This document shows positions 49,431-57,077 of a DNA stretch of 64,000 nt, piece by piece. Each line of letters starts with the position of its first letter. Position 1 is the stretch's first letter. Source of the stretch: Istiophorus platypterus (lineage: Eukaryota; Chordata; Actinopteri; Istiophoriformes; Istiophoridae); the NCBI GenBank assembly GCA_016859345.1, contig CM029131.1:13496429-13560428 (forward strand). The letters run 5' to 3'. The notes under the pieces were generated by a model, which worked only from the letters and a program-made list of their open reading frames with translations, had not been told where the DNA came from and ran no database searches. The position numbers and the translations under genes were made by a program.

Positions 49431-51040
49431 CACACACAAATCCTGATCCTTCCTCCACTGCTGTTTCAGCCTTGACAAACACACACACTCTTTGTGAATC
49501 TATCCATTTTTAAATCACATTAAGTCTCAGCCTCAATGTTTGAATAAAAGAAACATGAGAGGCAGTCACTGGGCCCCAACCTGGGGTTCAGGCGCCCAAA
49601 AAAAAGGGCCAAAGGGTACATCTAATGGGGCTGAGAGATAATTAGAGGGAGGGGAAAGAAACTAGATTTTTGTCTCCCTTCAAGTCTGTAAAAATCTTGA
49701 AACTAAATCCACAAAATCACAGTCCGTCAAAACCAATATTCTCAATAATCGAAATCCTGCACAAAAAACCTCCATCTGCCAGTTACATGATACCTAACAG
49801 ATGAACATACAGAATCAACACAGCGTGGTCGGACAGGGGGTTTACCATCAGCGCTCCCTCCGTTCATGCTCTCGGTGCTGGACTGCGACAGCACCGCCCT
49901 CCTGCTCTGGCGGAGTGATCGGTTGGCGCCGGGGCTTCCCACCGGCGTTGAGGTGGGCGCCCCATCTCTCCTGGTGAAGATCCCACTGAAGAAGCGAATC
50001 AGACGCCTCTCGCTGGAGCGCCCTCCCCCTCCTCGGAGCAGAAACCCGCCTCCTGATCCGTCCTTCTCAGCCGCCAGCCGCAGCAGGTCGCTGTTGTCCA
50101 GCGTCCGGTTTTTGCCGCCACGTGCCCTCTCCCAGCGGCTCAGCTCGGACATGGAGTCCGTCTTGTTCAGGACGGCTCCGACCTCCAGAGTCCGGCTCTT
50201 CTGCCTGGTGAGGTCGCCTTGGCGCGACGCCGGGAACATGGCAGCCTCTGCATCCTTCTCCACGGCAACTGGCTCGGCCTCGTGGCCGATGCAGCCAGAG
50301 CTACTGTGGTGTTTGTCCTTGGACAGCGCCCGCAGACGCAGCAGCTCACCGCCCGTCCAGTGCCTGAAACTGAAGCTGCGACGCAGCAGCCTGGGCGGCT
50401 GCTTCAGAGGAGGGGTCTCGGGGGAGGAAACTTTGGCTGCCTTCCCGTTGCTTTTGGAGTGGGGCATCTTCTCGTCCCCGTTCAGGGGAGGATCGGAGCT
50501 CCTCTCCTCCAAGCTCTTTGCTTTCAGGAGCCTCTTCTTCTTGTTGATGCTGCTGTTCTCCACACCAGTGTTAGTTTGTGGGGTTTCGGTGCAAACATCC
50601 TTTTTATGTCGGTCTGAATCCTCTGCCTCCTGCTGCCCGCTCACCCTCTCAGTCTCCTCCTGGCTCTGTGGTGAATTACTCTCTGGTACCTCTTTGCCAT
50701 GCTCCACTAATGGGCTGGTGGCCTTTTCCTTCAACTCTGTCTGTAGTTGGTGTTTCCTGGCTATTTTCAGTCTCCCCAGCTCCAGCTGACCCGTGCTGAA
50801 TGTCCTGAAGTTTCTCATGTAGCTGTGCGATGATGAGAAGTCGTCAGACTCGTCCTCCACCTCCTTCAGCTGCTCCAGCAGCCCACCACGCTGGATCTCT
50901 ACCGAGCCCTCCCGCCGGAAGGCGCCCACCTTGGGGTTCTCCGCTCGCCGGGGGCCCAACCCATCATCCAAACTCTCCCTTTTTACCAAGGTGAGGGAGA
51001 TCCGGTACACAGTCTTCCTCTGGGGCGTACCCCTCTCCAT
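7432..51040 (-). CDS. agap3: AGAP-family GTPase-like/ArfGAP protein, long isoform, 5' six coding exons (3' part off window)
   Basis: The coding sequence joins 51040-49846, 19185-19127, 18141-18054, 10282-10197, 8979-8838 and 7566-7432 on the minus strand, giving 568 codons plus one base, all in frame. From family knowledge, AGAP proteins are multidomain Arf GAPs that act on endosomal and plasma-membrane traffic and signalling; AGAP3 is also known from glutamate-receptor trafficking in neurons. Seen here: a 398-residue basic and serine-rich N-terminal region, then a GTPase-like domain (about residues 415-568) with P-loop GNLASGKS at 422-429, RDEGGPP at 467-473, VGTQD at 520-524 and ETCAT at 553-557. 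The usual NKxD motif is replaced by TQD, as is normal in this family. The PH, ArfGAP zinc-finger and ankyrin regions are not in the window. Paralog choice rests on ANYRNT and [11 protein letters not shown], which I associate with AGAP3; agap1 is the main alternative. The family call is near certain, the paralog moderately so. Confidence 0.85.
8175..8470. repeat. dispersed AT-rich teleost repeat copy (intron 5)
   Basis: Landmarks ATTAATCAATGAATGA, CAGCAACCTTAATCGATTG, TTTCAAGCAAAAATG, GTTTGGACTGTTTGTC, AAAACAAGACCTTAA and GGACCAAGTGGTTAATTGAG appear in the same order as in other copies. Confidence 0.55.
8779..8830. repeat. (GT)n/(CA)n tract beside exon 5 donor
   Basis: On the transcribed strand this is a CA-rich stretch beginning about 8 nt after the exon/intron border and running about 50 nt. 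Confidence 0.95.
8838..8979 (-). CDS. agap3: agap3-like coding exon 5: GTPase-like domain core
   Basis: This 142-nt exon follows acceptor GTCTCCAG and encodes residues 477-523, [20 protein letters not shown] through LPLVLVGTQ, plus one base. [17 protein letters not shown] is closest to AGAP3 as I recall it; AGAP1 reads CSYRNTAEVPM at this place. The exon ends in VGTQ and the next exon supplies D, forming the TQD stand-in for the guanine-specificity motif. The donor is G|GTCTGA, which is weak: it lacks the usual A/G at +3 and A at +4. It is followed immediately by a CA-rich tract. Because 142 is not a multiple of three, skipping this exon would shift the frame. Confidence 0.93.
8980..10196 (-). 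other. intron 4 of agap3-like gene
   Basis: This intron is 1217 nt, with an A/AG-rich tract at 9402-9430. Otherwise it is unremarkable AT-rich sequence with no coding or repeat structure that I can name. Confidence 0.9.
10197..10282 (-). CDS. agap3: agap3-like coding exon 4: GTPase-like domain, switch II region
   Basis: This 86-nt exon has acceptor TCCCGCAG and donor GTGAGT. With the carried G it encodes [19 protein letters not shown] then [10 protein letters not shown] (residues 448-476). RDEGG takes the place of the DxxG (G3) motif of Ras-like GTPases, as is usual in AGAPs. The one change I notice from the mammalian consensus is His at 462 where Tyr is usual (DGQSY). Confidence 0.94.
12058..12135. 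repeat. imperfect CA-rich tract
   Basis: CA repeats interrupted by CACGGACACGCCCA units. Confidence 0.85.
12439..12482. repeat. perfect 19-bp inverted repeat with 6-nt loop
   Basis: TTAATAGAAAAGATTGATA (12439-12457) and its exact reverse complement (12464-12482) flank GTATTT. It is AT-rich, in intron 3, and followed by two further TTTCTATTAAT copies. Confidence 0.85.
13851..13899. repeat. (GA)n microsatellite
   Basis: A run of GA of almost 50 nt inside a 400-bp purine-rich stretch. Confidence 0.95.
14130..14300. repeat. dispersed AT-rich teleost repeat fragment (intron 3)
   Basis: GGGTTTTTGGACTGCTGGTC, TGTTTGAATGGCATCTTGGC and GAGAAAATAATCACCAGATTAATC match the family's central and end landmarks. 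Confidence 0.5.
14479..14631. repeat. imperfect minisatellite, GGAGGAYGAGGAY units
   Basis: Units of GGACGAGGAC, GGATGGAGG and GATGAGGCGAG recur in a shuffled order over about 150 bp. Open frames here are repeat artefacts. Confidence 0.85.
14764..14811. repeat. poly-T tract
   Basis: T27, GGG, T18. No adjacent retrocopy was identified. Confidence 0.95.
15040..15370. repeat. dispersed AT-rich teleost repeat copy, internally rearranged (intron 3)
   Basis: Contains ATCATTTAGTTTATAAATTATCGG, ACTTAATGGACCAAATTCATCAATTAATTA and TATTTGCAACCTTGG fragments of the family, in two orientations. Confidence 0.45.
16480..16780. promoter_or_regulatory. candidate conserved non-coding element (intron 3)
   Basis: A repeat-free, GC-balanced block in AT-rich surroundings. 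The 80-codon open frame does not resemble a known protein. Confidence 0.25.
18054..18141 (-). CDS. agap3: agap3-like coding exon 3: P-loop of GTPase-like domain
   Basis: This 88-nt exon has a strong pyrimidine-rich acceptor ending CTCTTGCAG and a GTAAGA donor. It encodes residues 419-447, beginning [20 protein letters not shown] and ending YVQEESPE, plus one base. GNLASGKS is the Walker A (G1) nucleotide-binding loop. Residues 440-447 lie in the switch-I equivalent. Sequence identity to vertebrate AGAP1 and AGAP3 over this exon appears complete from memory, so paralog cannot be told here. Confidence 0.95.
18142..19126 (-). other. intron 2 of agap3-like gene
   Basis: This 985-nt intron has about 30% of its length made up of a palindromic MITE-like element at 18251-18535. 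The remainder is AT-rich (for example TATAGTATA repeats near 18597-18625) with no coding signal. Confidence 0.9.
18251..18535. mobile_element. palindromic MITE-like element with long imperfect terminal inverted repeats
   Basis: The left arm, about 18251-18330 (AGGTTCCTGCTATTG ... CTTTTCAACAGGAAGG), is matched by the reverse complement of 18464-18535 (AGGTTCCTGCTGTGG ... CTTTTTAACAGGAAGG), roughly 70-75 bp per arm at about 80% identity by eye. The 130-bp centre is unique. There is no coding capacity, so it would be a non-autonomous DNA transposon remnant. Target-site duplications are not clear, so superfamily is undetermined. Confidence 0.65.
19127..19185 (-). CDS. agap3: agap3-like coding exon 2 (linker to GTPase domain)
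   Basis: This 59-nt exon is too short for ordinary ORF calling. Acceptor CTTTTACAG precedes 19185 and donor GTGAGT follows 19127. With the G left over from exon 1 it reads [20 protein letters not shown] (residues 399-418), essentially the invariant AGAP segment just before the P-loop, where family members read [18 protein letters not shown]. Phase is 1 in and 0 out. In AGAP1 and AGAP3 short isoforms this is the point where alternative first exons join, so it is the shared acceptor for all N-terminal variants. Confidence 0.93.
23340..23379. repeat. (GT)n microsatellite
   Basis: A 40-nt GT run. Confidence 0.95.
23930..24125. repeat. dispersed AT-rich teleost repeat fragment (intron 1)
   Basis: Landmarks are AATAATCACCGGCTATTCTGATAATCA, TTAAGTCATTGGTAAAATGTCAAA, GGTTCCATCTTCTCCACTGTGAGGAT and GAGTTTTGGACCATTGGTGG. 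Confidence 0.55.
25595..25800. repeat. dispersed AT-rich teleost repeat fragment, inverted (intron 1)
   Basis: AATAATCTGCAGATCATTTT, GATTAATCAATTAATCATT, GACGTCTTGTTCAACA and a CTGAGAGGCAGGAA segment are in reversed order relative to the copy at 43528-43790. Confidence 0.45.
27915..28390. repeat. two adjacent dispersed AT-rich repeat fragments (intron 1)
   Basis: Two partial units: TTAATGGATCAATTGTTTGGTCTATAAAACGTCAGAAAACAG near 27950, and GCAGCCCTTG ... GGTTTATAAAATGTCATCAAG with TCAACTAATCGATTAGATG at 28216-28370. This suggests nested or tandem insertion. Confidence 0.5.
29405..29650. repeat. dispersed AT-rich teleost repeat copy, inverted relative to others (intron 1)
   Basis: Begins ACGGCTGCAACAAGAAATTA and shows GTTGTATAAAAGGTTAAAAGTCAG, CAGTGACGTCTTCAAAGG, GAAGCTGGAAACAGA and ATGGATTAAATGAC. 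Confidence 0.55.
31145..31310. repeat. common teleost interspersed repeat fragment (GCCTTGCTCAAGGACACTT type)
   Basis: Contains GACAACGCTTTTGTCCAGAGTGATTTGC, AATGCCTTGCTCAAGGACACTTTGGCGG and CTGACGACCTGTTCTACCTCCT, the ordered conserved core of a well-known fish dispersed repeat. A shorter relative of its core occurs near 56510-56545. I do not assign a superfamily. Confidence 0.55.
33338..33385. repeat. (CA)n microsatellite
   Basis: A 48-nt CA run followed by a short CT run. Confidence 0.95.
33626..33664. repeat. (CT)n microsatellite
   Basis: A 39-nt CT run. Confidence 0.95.
35391..35945. repeat. polypurine tract, AGG/GGA/GAA-rich
   Basis: Roughly 550 bp of almost pure A/G on the plus strand without a fixed repeat unit. 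The 176-aa minus-strand open frame (35523-36053) is a Ser/Phe/Leu/Pro shadow of this. Confidence 0.85.
36063..36110. repeat. (CT)n(CA)n microsatellite
   Basis: Short CT then CA with one CCCA interruption. Confidence 0.9.
38421..38720. promoter_or_regulatory. CpG-rich block in intron 1, possible alternative promoter or exon
   Basis: GC and CpG content rise sharply here (CCGCGGCG, GCCGGCGCC, GGCGCCTCGGTCGG) against an AT-rich intron. Both strands carry open frames of over 100 codons because of composition. Neither matches a protein I know, and no donor in the phase needed to join exon 2 is obvious on the minus strand. Confidence 0.3.
40613..40661. repeat. (CA)n microsatellite
   Basis: A 49-nt CA run. 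Confidence 0.95.
42862..42908. repeat. (GT)n microsatellite
   Basis: A 47-nt GT run. Confidence 0.95.
43528..43790. repeat. dispersed AT-rich teleost repeat copy
   Basis: Ordered landmarks: GCTGAAATGATCAG, TTAATCGCTTAGTTGG, TTTTTTTTAAGCAAAC, CTAGCTTCTCAGATG, GGTCAAACAAGTCATTTGAAGACATCG, GGGAAATGTTAAA, AATCCATTAATTGATAAT. Confidence 0.6.
44140..44365. repeat. teleost GAGGAC/GTCCCCACAA-type dispersed repeat
   Basis: ATCAGAGGACAACTGTGAAGGACAATG, TCAGGACACTGCATTGTCTTACC, CCCAAACCTTAACTGAGTC and two GTCCCCACAAC strings follow the order of a repeat widespread in fish genomes and often linked to CA tracts. Confidence 0.5.
45890..45940. repeat. GTTAGCGT...ACGCTAAC imperfect hairpin
   Basis: GTTAGCGTAGCAT (45890-45902) and ATGCTAACACGCTAAC (45925-45940) pair with a 3-nt bulge. 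It is of the common GCTAAC-rich fish repeat type. Confidence 0.5.
46025..46590. repeat. polypurine tract, second copy type
   Basis: About 560 bp of A/G-rich sequence like 35391-35945 but not an obvious duplicate. It generates false open frames of 146 aa (plus) and 197 aa (minus). Confidence 0.85.
46690..46880. repeat. (GT)n plus GTGAGGACC/GTCCCCACAA-type dispersed repeat
   Basis: A 38-nt GT tract (46690-46727) leads into TTGTGAGGACCAACTTGAATTTTAGACC and ends near AAGGGTCCCCACAAATATGG. Same family as 44140-44365. Confidence 0.55.
47071..47118. repeat. (GA)n microsatellite
   Basis: A 48-nt GA run. Confidence 0.95.
47226..47265. repeat. (CA)n microsatellite
   Basis: A CA run of almost 40 nt. 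Confidence 0.95.
48628..48681. repeat. (TGCC)n(TGTC)n tetranucleotide repeat
   Basis: Five TGCC units run into eight TSTC/TGTC-type units. Confidence 0.95.
49379..49440. repeat. (CA)n with (CGCA)n core
   Basis: CA run, five CGCA units, CA run. The alternating purine-pyrimidine is favourable for Z-DNA. Confidence 0.95.
49846..51040 (-). CDS. agap3: agap3-like coding exon 1: long N-terminal region
   Basis: This exon is 1195 nt (398 codons plus one base, phase 1 donor). The ATG at 51040-51038 has a strong Kozak context (A at -3, G at +4). An in-frame ATG at 51073 would add 11 residues in a weaker context. The start [20 protein letters not shown] resembles the opening of the AGAP2 long form (PIKE-L), which supports this start. 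The rest looks disordered: acidic patch near residues 60-70, several KKKR/RR clusters, a conserved-looking [17 protein letters not shown] block at 220-236, and [12 protein letters not shown] at 349-360. The donor is G|GTAAAC at 49846/49845. Past the donor the open frame runs a further 34 codons to a stop, which is read-through into the intron. The exon is GC-rich and has a long antisense open frame, a composition shadow. Confidence 0.88.
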
Positions 51041-51056
51041 CCTTTCAGTGCAGTTA

Positions 51057-51538
51057 CTGTCAAGAAGGTACATCCCTGATGAAAACCCACTAATATTCCT
51101 CTTCAGCTCTTCTCTAAATTGCAAACTGAAACTGGCCTTATTGCACTTTAAAGATATGGTTTTCTAGAAAATCACTACAATGATCCTGTAGTTCCTCTGT
51201 AATATCTATGCTATCTATGTCAAATTAAGATTATGATTACTGTTGTTGTTTTCTGTAAACTAATCTCTGATGAATGAGGTTAAAAATCCAGCATGGAGTG
51301 GATGAATGAACTTGAGATGTTTCTTCACGAAAGGTAAAACGGGGAAAGGGCGGAAAACCCCGACTTTTCTCTGACTTTGACGCAGGAAACGCATTCCGCT
51401 TTCATCCCAGCGGAATTTAAACTGGCAACAAATGCAACCAACAGTCAGAGCAGGCGCGTCCTCCGCTCCCCGACGGAACACTGAGGCGACCCCCGGCATG
51501 TAAAAGCACTTTGCTGCCCGGACAGAGGAAGTCCTTAC
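51057..51538 (-). other. candidate 5'-leader intron upstream of exon 1
   Basis: On the minus strand a good donor (CGGTG|GTAAGG at 51539/51538) lies in the CpG-rich leader, and a plausible acceptor (ACCTTCTTGACAG at 51057) lies 16 nt before the ATG at 51040. Removing this 482-nt stretch would fuse an upstream ATG at 51600 in frame with MERGTPQ, adding 26 residues. An alternative AG 18 nt further upstream makes the acceptor choice uncertain. Confidence 0.3.
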
Positions 51539-52050
51539 CACCGGGAGCCCTGCGCCGCGAGTCCCGCTGACAGCTCTGGATTCTGCTCCGGTGTCTCCAT
51601 TACACATTAAACCGAGGGGGAGCCAAATATTATTCTAGAGCCGCGTCCCGGACGGTGCCAGTGCGTCGTCTCCCATTGTGTGCGCACATCCCCCGCAGCG
51701 CAGCACAGCGCAGCCGACCGAACGTCTTTCACCTCAAACCGGCTCCGATTGTGATTTAAATGAAGCTGGATCTGGAGCGCAGAAGCCGGACCCGGACCTG
51801 CCCTCCCCTCCTCTGCTCCGACGACTCTGGCCTTAGCACCCCGACAGCGACACAGGGCTCGGCAGCCGCGGTCCCATTCCCTCCTCCGGTGCCGTCCGCT
51901 CCGCCTGCGCTCCGCTCCACACGCCGACGCGGACGGTCCGCTGCGGCCGGGGAGGACGGGAAAACGCGGGGCGGAATCCGGCAGGACACGGACCTGGGGC
52001 CTACAAGGCGGCGCGCTGGTGGAAAAATCTACCTGGATTCACACGTCTGG
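51400..52050 (-). promoter_or_regulatory. agap3: CpG-rich promoter / 5' leader region of the agap3-like gene
   Basis: CpG dinucleotides are far denser here than anywhere else in the non-coding sequence, especially 51640-52030 (GCCGCGTCCCGG, CGCCGACGCGGACGG and similar). It sits directly upstream of the first coding exon and has GC-box-like runs, the usual picture of a vertebrate TATA-less promoter. An AT-rich spot AATAATATTTGG (minus strand, near 51630) and a palindromic ATTTAAAT near 51757 are the only core-promoter-like A/T features. The exact start site cannot be read from sequence. Confidence 0.6.
51535..51600 (-). other. upstream open reading frame in 5' leader, stop overlapping a splice donor
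   Basis: The ATG at 51600 opens a 21-codon frame (METPEQNPELSAGL...) whose TAA stop lies inside a GTAAGG donor. Unspliced, it is a short uORF; spliced to 51056 it becomes an in-frame N-terminal extension. No protein similarity is recognised. Confidence 0.3.
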
Positions 52051-54976
52051 GCCCGTTTTGTTTTCCACATCCAGGGGAAAAATCCACATTTCCAGGCAGT
52101 GAAAAAAATGTTTCTATTATTTCATATATAGACAGCTACTCATAGTGTGTGTGTGTGGGGGGGGGGCAATGACAATATCAGGGGAGCGTTCATCTAAGTT
52201 GGAATGGTGAGAAATTTAGATTTAAGTCTGGGCCTCCGTGAAATCAGACTAGATTTTCAGACCAGATTTTCAGTAACGTAGGGAACCTTTATCGACATTA
52301 ACACTGAAACGGATTCTTGAGATTCAGCTCAGATGTAGAAAATAACAACTACTTTACAGCATCTGTTAATTTAGAGCCTGTGATCTGCAGTGGGTGAAAG
52401 CATTCCCATTTTACATTCCCCTATAATCCAACTCCACCATATGTCAGAGGAAATTACAGTAAAAGCATATATGAAGCAGCTGACTAGCTCCAAATAAAAA
52501 AAAAAATCACTCACATTATGCTCACAATGACACTGAGTTATGGAAAAAAATTTACAAACAGACAAAGCCTGGAAATAGGAGGAAGAGGTTGCATTTGTAA
52601 TGAATATCATTGAAAATTGACAAAACCTTCAGCACAGCTCAGGCTGCAACCAACAGCTGCACTCATCATCAGTTCAACTGCCATTTATCTATTGATTATA
52701 TGATTAATCATTCACTCTTCTACATGCCCCCAGAGCCAAACGTGACACGTTCAAACCTCTTTTTTGGCCCATCAACAGTCGTTAGCCCAGAGAGACTCGC
52801 TTTACTGTCACAGAAAACTGTTAAATATTCAGCTGGAACCAGAGCGTTAAACACATCTGTCCCTTGAAAGGGCGACTTAAGTAATTGGAATAGTTGCTGA
52901 TCAATCTTCTATGTGTTAATTAATCAGACTAATCAACTCTACACTCAGCTTCCTTGTGTTGCTCATATATTCAGGTGTGTGTGGGGGGGGGGCGCACCAG
53001 GATCACACTGACAACATCCAGGGCGACAGAAAAACTCCAGCCCATGTTTTACGGTCTGCGTGGTTCCTGTGAGGCGGGGTGGAGCCTCCTCTTCCTCCTC
53101 TGTCTGTCAGGCTCTTTAAAGCCTCCCCAGGCAGACCTGCACACAGAGGCAGCGGTGATATCATATCTGCAGCAGCGCAGAGATGGAAAAACCAGCGGCG
53201 GCGTGGCCGGTGCAGGGCTCAGGGCAGCGGATGCTGAACTTTCAGATGGGATTTAATCCGGGAAACATTCGCGAGATTTAATTACCTTTGTGGGCCGAAG
53301 ATGCTTGTCCATACAGCTCAATACACACACACACACACACACACACAACCCGACACACACGAGCTTGGCATGGGATTTCAGGGGCTGGTTGGATGGAAAG
53401 ACCTTCCCTTAAACTGAAAAGCACATACAATAATTCAAGTTTCTCCTCAGAAAACATCCTGAAATGTTTTCATGCTCAGCTCTTTCTTATTATCCCAAAA
53501 TAGTCATTCGACCAGGTTCCCTGCTTCATAGCTATCTGTAAGATTTACTTTGAAAAACACGTTTCCAAGTCTCATATAAATTCAAAGGCCCCACAGAATA
53601 ACTTTCTAATATCTCCCATTTTGACCCCCTCTCCCAGTTCTTTTTTTTTTGGAGCAAACCTTGTCATTTGTTTCATATTTAATATTTAGAAGCTGTATCT
53701 AACAATGAGACTCATCAATATAAACACTTGGGCTGTGACCCCCAGCGCTTTGAATTACCACAACTTGCCTGGCACCTAAATGTCTCCTAAAACACAAGGC
53801 ACCACCAGTTCAAAGAGAGCAGGGCATTCAGTGTTTGTGGTTGGCGTGACTGCTCATGGGTGTCTATAAGTGCGTATGAGCGTATGAGTGTACAGTTCAG
53901 CTTCAGAGGCTTAAGTACATAATTAGATATCGTGTTCAGGAGAATAACTTTGGCCGTGGTTCGCCGGTAATTTGATGCCGATTCTCATCCATCCGGAATA
54001 AACGTAAACTGGCGCTGATGAACCTCATAGGGAAGAGGTCAGAGAGGATGGACTGGTCATTCAGTTTCACAACCGGACACGAGGGGACAGAGACGTCAAA
54101 TCTGATCAAACCTTAATCAGTCGGAGAACACTCACATGGATCGTTCTGGAGGGAAATGGCAACAATAGCGTGTGGTTATTCTGACTGTACGATCCATCCA
54201 GCATCTATGCAGATATGAAACATGAGTGACGCTTGTTCACGAACTTGATGAAAGTCACTCAGACGTCGGCACCGTATGAATCAAAATTAATTTGAATGTG
54301 TTTTTCTGCTCTCACTATATCGTTTCATTTCTCTGGTCCTTTTTCAGTGACAGTTGGTGGAAAAATACACGGGTCGACATATTTTCTGTCCTAACTTAAC
54401 GTGAACAGGCTGCGTCTTTAAACTACCGAGGGTGGATGTTAGACATCAACCGCTCCAGCTGCTGAGATGTGACCTGCGTCTCTTTGATCGCCTCCGAAAT
54501 TAAAATCTATCTCCAAAGTAGAATCCTGGGAGGAAAATGGTTTTCTCATCACTTTCATCCTCTCCTTCCATCTCTGAAGTGTCTCCCTTTATCTCAGAGG
54601 GGGAGGTAGGTGCAGCGGGGAGGAGGGAGATTAACCCCCCCGCTTCCTCCACCCCACCCCACCAAAACTTGGCCTCTGACTCCTTGTGGATTATTACTGG
54701 GATTAATCGAGATTAGAGAAGCAGCCGTCGGCAACTTTCTCCCTTCACCTCACCACTTTTTGGGTGAAACACACCCTCGCACTCTTCCACACACAGACAC
54801 GCACACAAATAGGGTATGTTATTATATGTACAGAGTGAAGCATGGACATACACCTCTCATCTTTTCCTCCCTGCCATCTTTCTGCTTCTGCTGTTTCTGG
54901 ATGTGCTACGCCAAACATCAAACACACCATCAAAAGACCTCCACCTGACGACTGCATCAGCGGGACATGAAACGAG

Positions 54977-54979
<3 letters not shown>

Positions 54980-55008
<29 letters not shown>
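54980..55008. repeat. (GT)n microsatellite
   Basis: A 29-nt GT run. Confidence 0.9.
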
Positions 55009-57077
55009 GGATGGTGCCACATGTGCATTTGTGAAAACACAGCTGGATGGAGAAGCAAAGCAACATATGCATGTAAGAATGTGTACAGAGAGAAGAAAGC
55101 CTGTTCTGTTCAGATGAGGCTGGAAATATCACATGGTGATTTGGGATGGGAAGCAAGTTGGGGGGGGGGCACCTCCACATGGAGATTGTAAATTACACGC
55201 CAACGCATGCTGCAACGCATGCTGCACTGGTGCAACATTAAACACACCTCTCCAGCCTTTCATCTGGTGGGGACCAGTGTAGACTGGCTCAATGCTCGGA
55301 CTGAAGGTTGTGTGATGATGTGTGTGATGTTGCCGCTCCTGCAGACCGGTTGTTGCTGAAGAGGCCGTCACGCCGGGCAGAGGTTCCGAGGACAGACAGC
55401 ACTGGGTCTGGCTCTTATGTTTTTGTGTCCTTCACCCTCAGTGTATAAAAACTATTGAACTGAATCTCTGTAGATTTCTTACCCTCCAGGCAACTTGCAG
55501 TGACTTTAAAAGGTGCTTTGCTTTATTTCCACAGTTGCAAAAGTCAAAATTAATCATTATAATTTACTTTCATGATTCCCAGATAAAATTATGATCCATT
55601 ATAACTAAGTATTAAAAATTTCTTAAGAAGCTGAAAAAATGATTTTTTGAGAAAATTCAGTTGGCAGACGTCAACTTCACTGGCAACAACTGTAAATTTA
55701 TCTGGTAGTTGTGTTTTCAACAAGTTATGACAGAACCTGAGAAAAAATTAGCTAGTTTAGAAAGTTTTCTGTTAAGTTAAAATTTTTCCAGGTGAACAAA
55801 AGGACCCTGCCTCATGTTACATGATCGGTTTCATGTAGAAATCAGTTTGGTACAAAGCTTTTCTCTTAAATACAAAATGCATTTGACAGAATATTGTTAT
55901 TTTTGCAGTTTAAAATCAATCAATGATCAATTGTCTGGTAGCGTCCAAGAGGCTTGAAATTCTAGAGCAGGATTTTTATTATTTGTAGAACAGCGTCTGC
56001 TCACAGACCCATTATCACACAATCACAAACTTGACTGTCGACTGAGATAAACTGTTGATATCAGACAAGTTTCAAAGCTCTGAGATCATTTTCTCAGCTT
56101 GAAATGAACAGAAGCCAATGGATGCCTGGAGGGTAGGAAATCAATAAGAAATCAATGGAAAATAATAAGTATTATTATGTTTATCATCAACCATGCAATC
56201 TTCAGACAATAAGTACAAAGAGCTCCTCTCTGCCTCATTTTATTTACAGTCACTGAAGACAAAGACTCCTCCTCCCTAATTGCAGTCCAGACCATGAAAT
56301 CTGCTTCAATTACCCACTTTGAACTGAGCTTGGGGGGGGGGGGTCCTGGGCACCAACACAACTGTGGTAAAAACTACAGCATGTTAATAAGATGCTAATA
56401 CAGAAGATAGACTCATTTTTACCGCTTAGTCTAAAGAAAGACAATAGAAAACCAAATTTCACACACACATTTGTGTGTGTGAGTGTGGGGTGGGGGGGGG
56501 GGGTCACATGGCTTGCTCAAGGGCACTTAGACAAGGTAGTGATAGCAAAAAAAAAAAGACCTCTCCAGAAACTGTGTCCAGCAGGATAAAAAACAATCCA
56601 CAAACGCTGTAAAGTCTTTGTTGCAGAATAAACATTTTTCCGCATCTGGCTTTTTAAAAAAATTTAAGGCGATGGTGTTTTCAGGAGATGGATAGAAACA
56701 CAAAAGAGGCATCAATCGATTGAGCCACTCCGATTACCGATGAAGTCACGGGGGCAAAATGAAATGTAACTTGATCTGGTCGGAGGCATCAATTAGTGGT
56801 GGAGGAGACGTTTTTGCTGCACAAAAACCTGTCAGCCGAGAGCTTTAAAAGTCAACCGAGCAGAGCGTCACACCGCTGTTGTTCCTCCGCTTTCTTTTTT
56901 CTTTTTCTGGACCGTCAGGCTGTAATTGTGGCAAAAACCCCAACTGAGCTTAAGTCAAATAAAAACGTAGAGCATCATTCCTGACTGCCCCCAGATCGCC
57001 CCAACAGAGGATGGATTAAAACACTATGGCCTTTTACTCCTTTATGCTGTTAGGCTGCTAGACTAGAAGATTATAGG

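Larger units (their letters stand above)
19186..49845 (-). other. intron 1 of agap3-like gene (30.7 kb)
   Basis: No second gene or alternative first exon is recognised on either strand. The intron is dominated by microsatellites (23340-23379, 33338-33385, 33626-33664, 36063-36110, 40613-40661, 42862-42908, 46690-46727, 47071-47118, 47226-47265, 48628-48681, 49379-49440), two polypurine tracts (35391-35945, 46025-46590) and many decayed dispersed repeats. GC-balanced or CpG-richer blocks at 20980-21210, 23395-23660, 29030-29165, 30000-30180, 31380-31660, 38421-38720 and 40665-40870 stand out as possible regulatory elements. Large first introns with enhancers are typical of vertebrate developmental loci. 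Confidence 0.8.

Noticed and set aside
49866..50789. 307-codon plus-strand open frame
   Set aside because: It lies wholly antisense to the GC-rich first coding exon and has no recognisable domain. It is a codon-composition shadow.
51760..52131. 123-codon plus-strand open frame in the CpG-rich region, possible divergent gene
   Set aside because: Arg/Pro/Ala-rich composition is what a CpG-rich stretch gives in any frame. There is no known similarity and an equally open minus frame overlaps.
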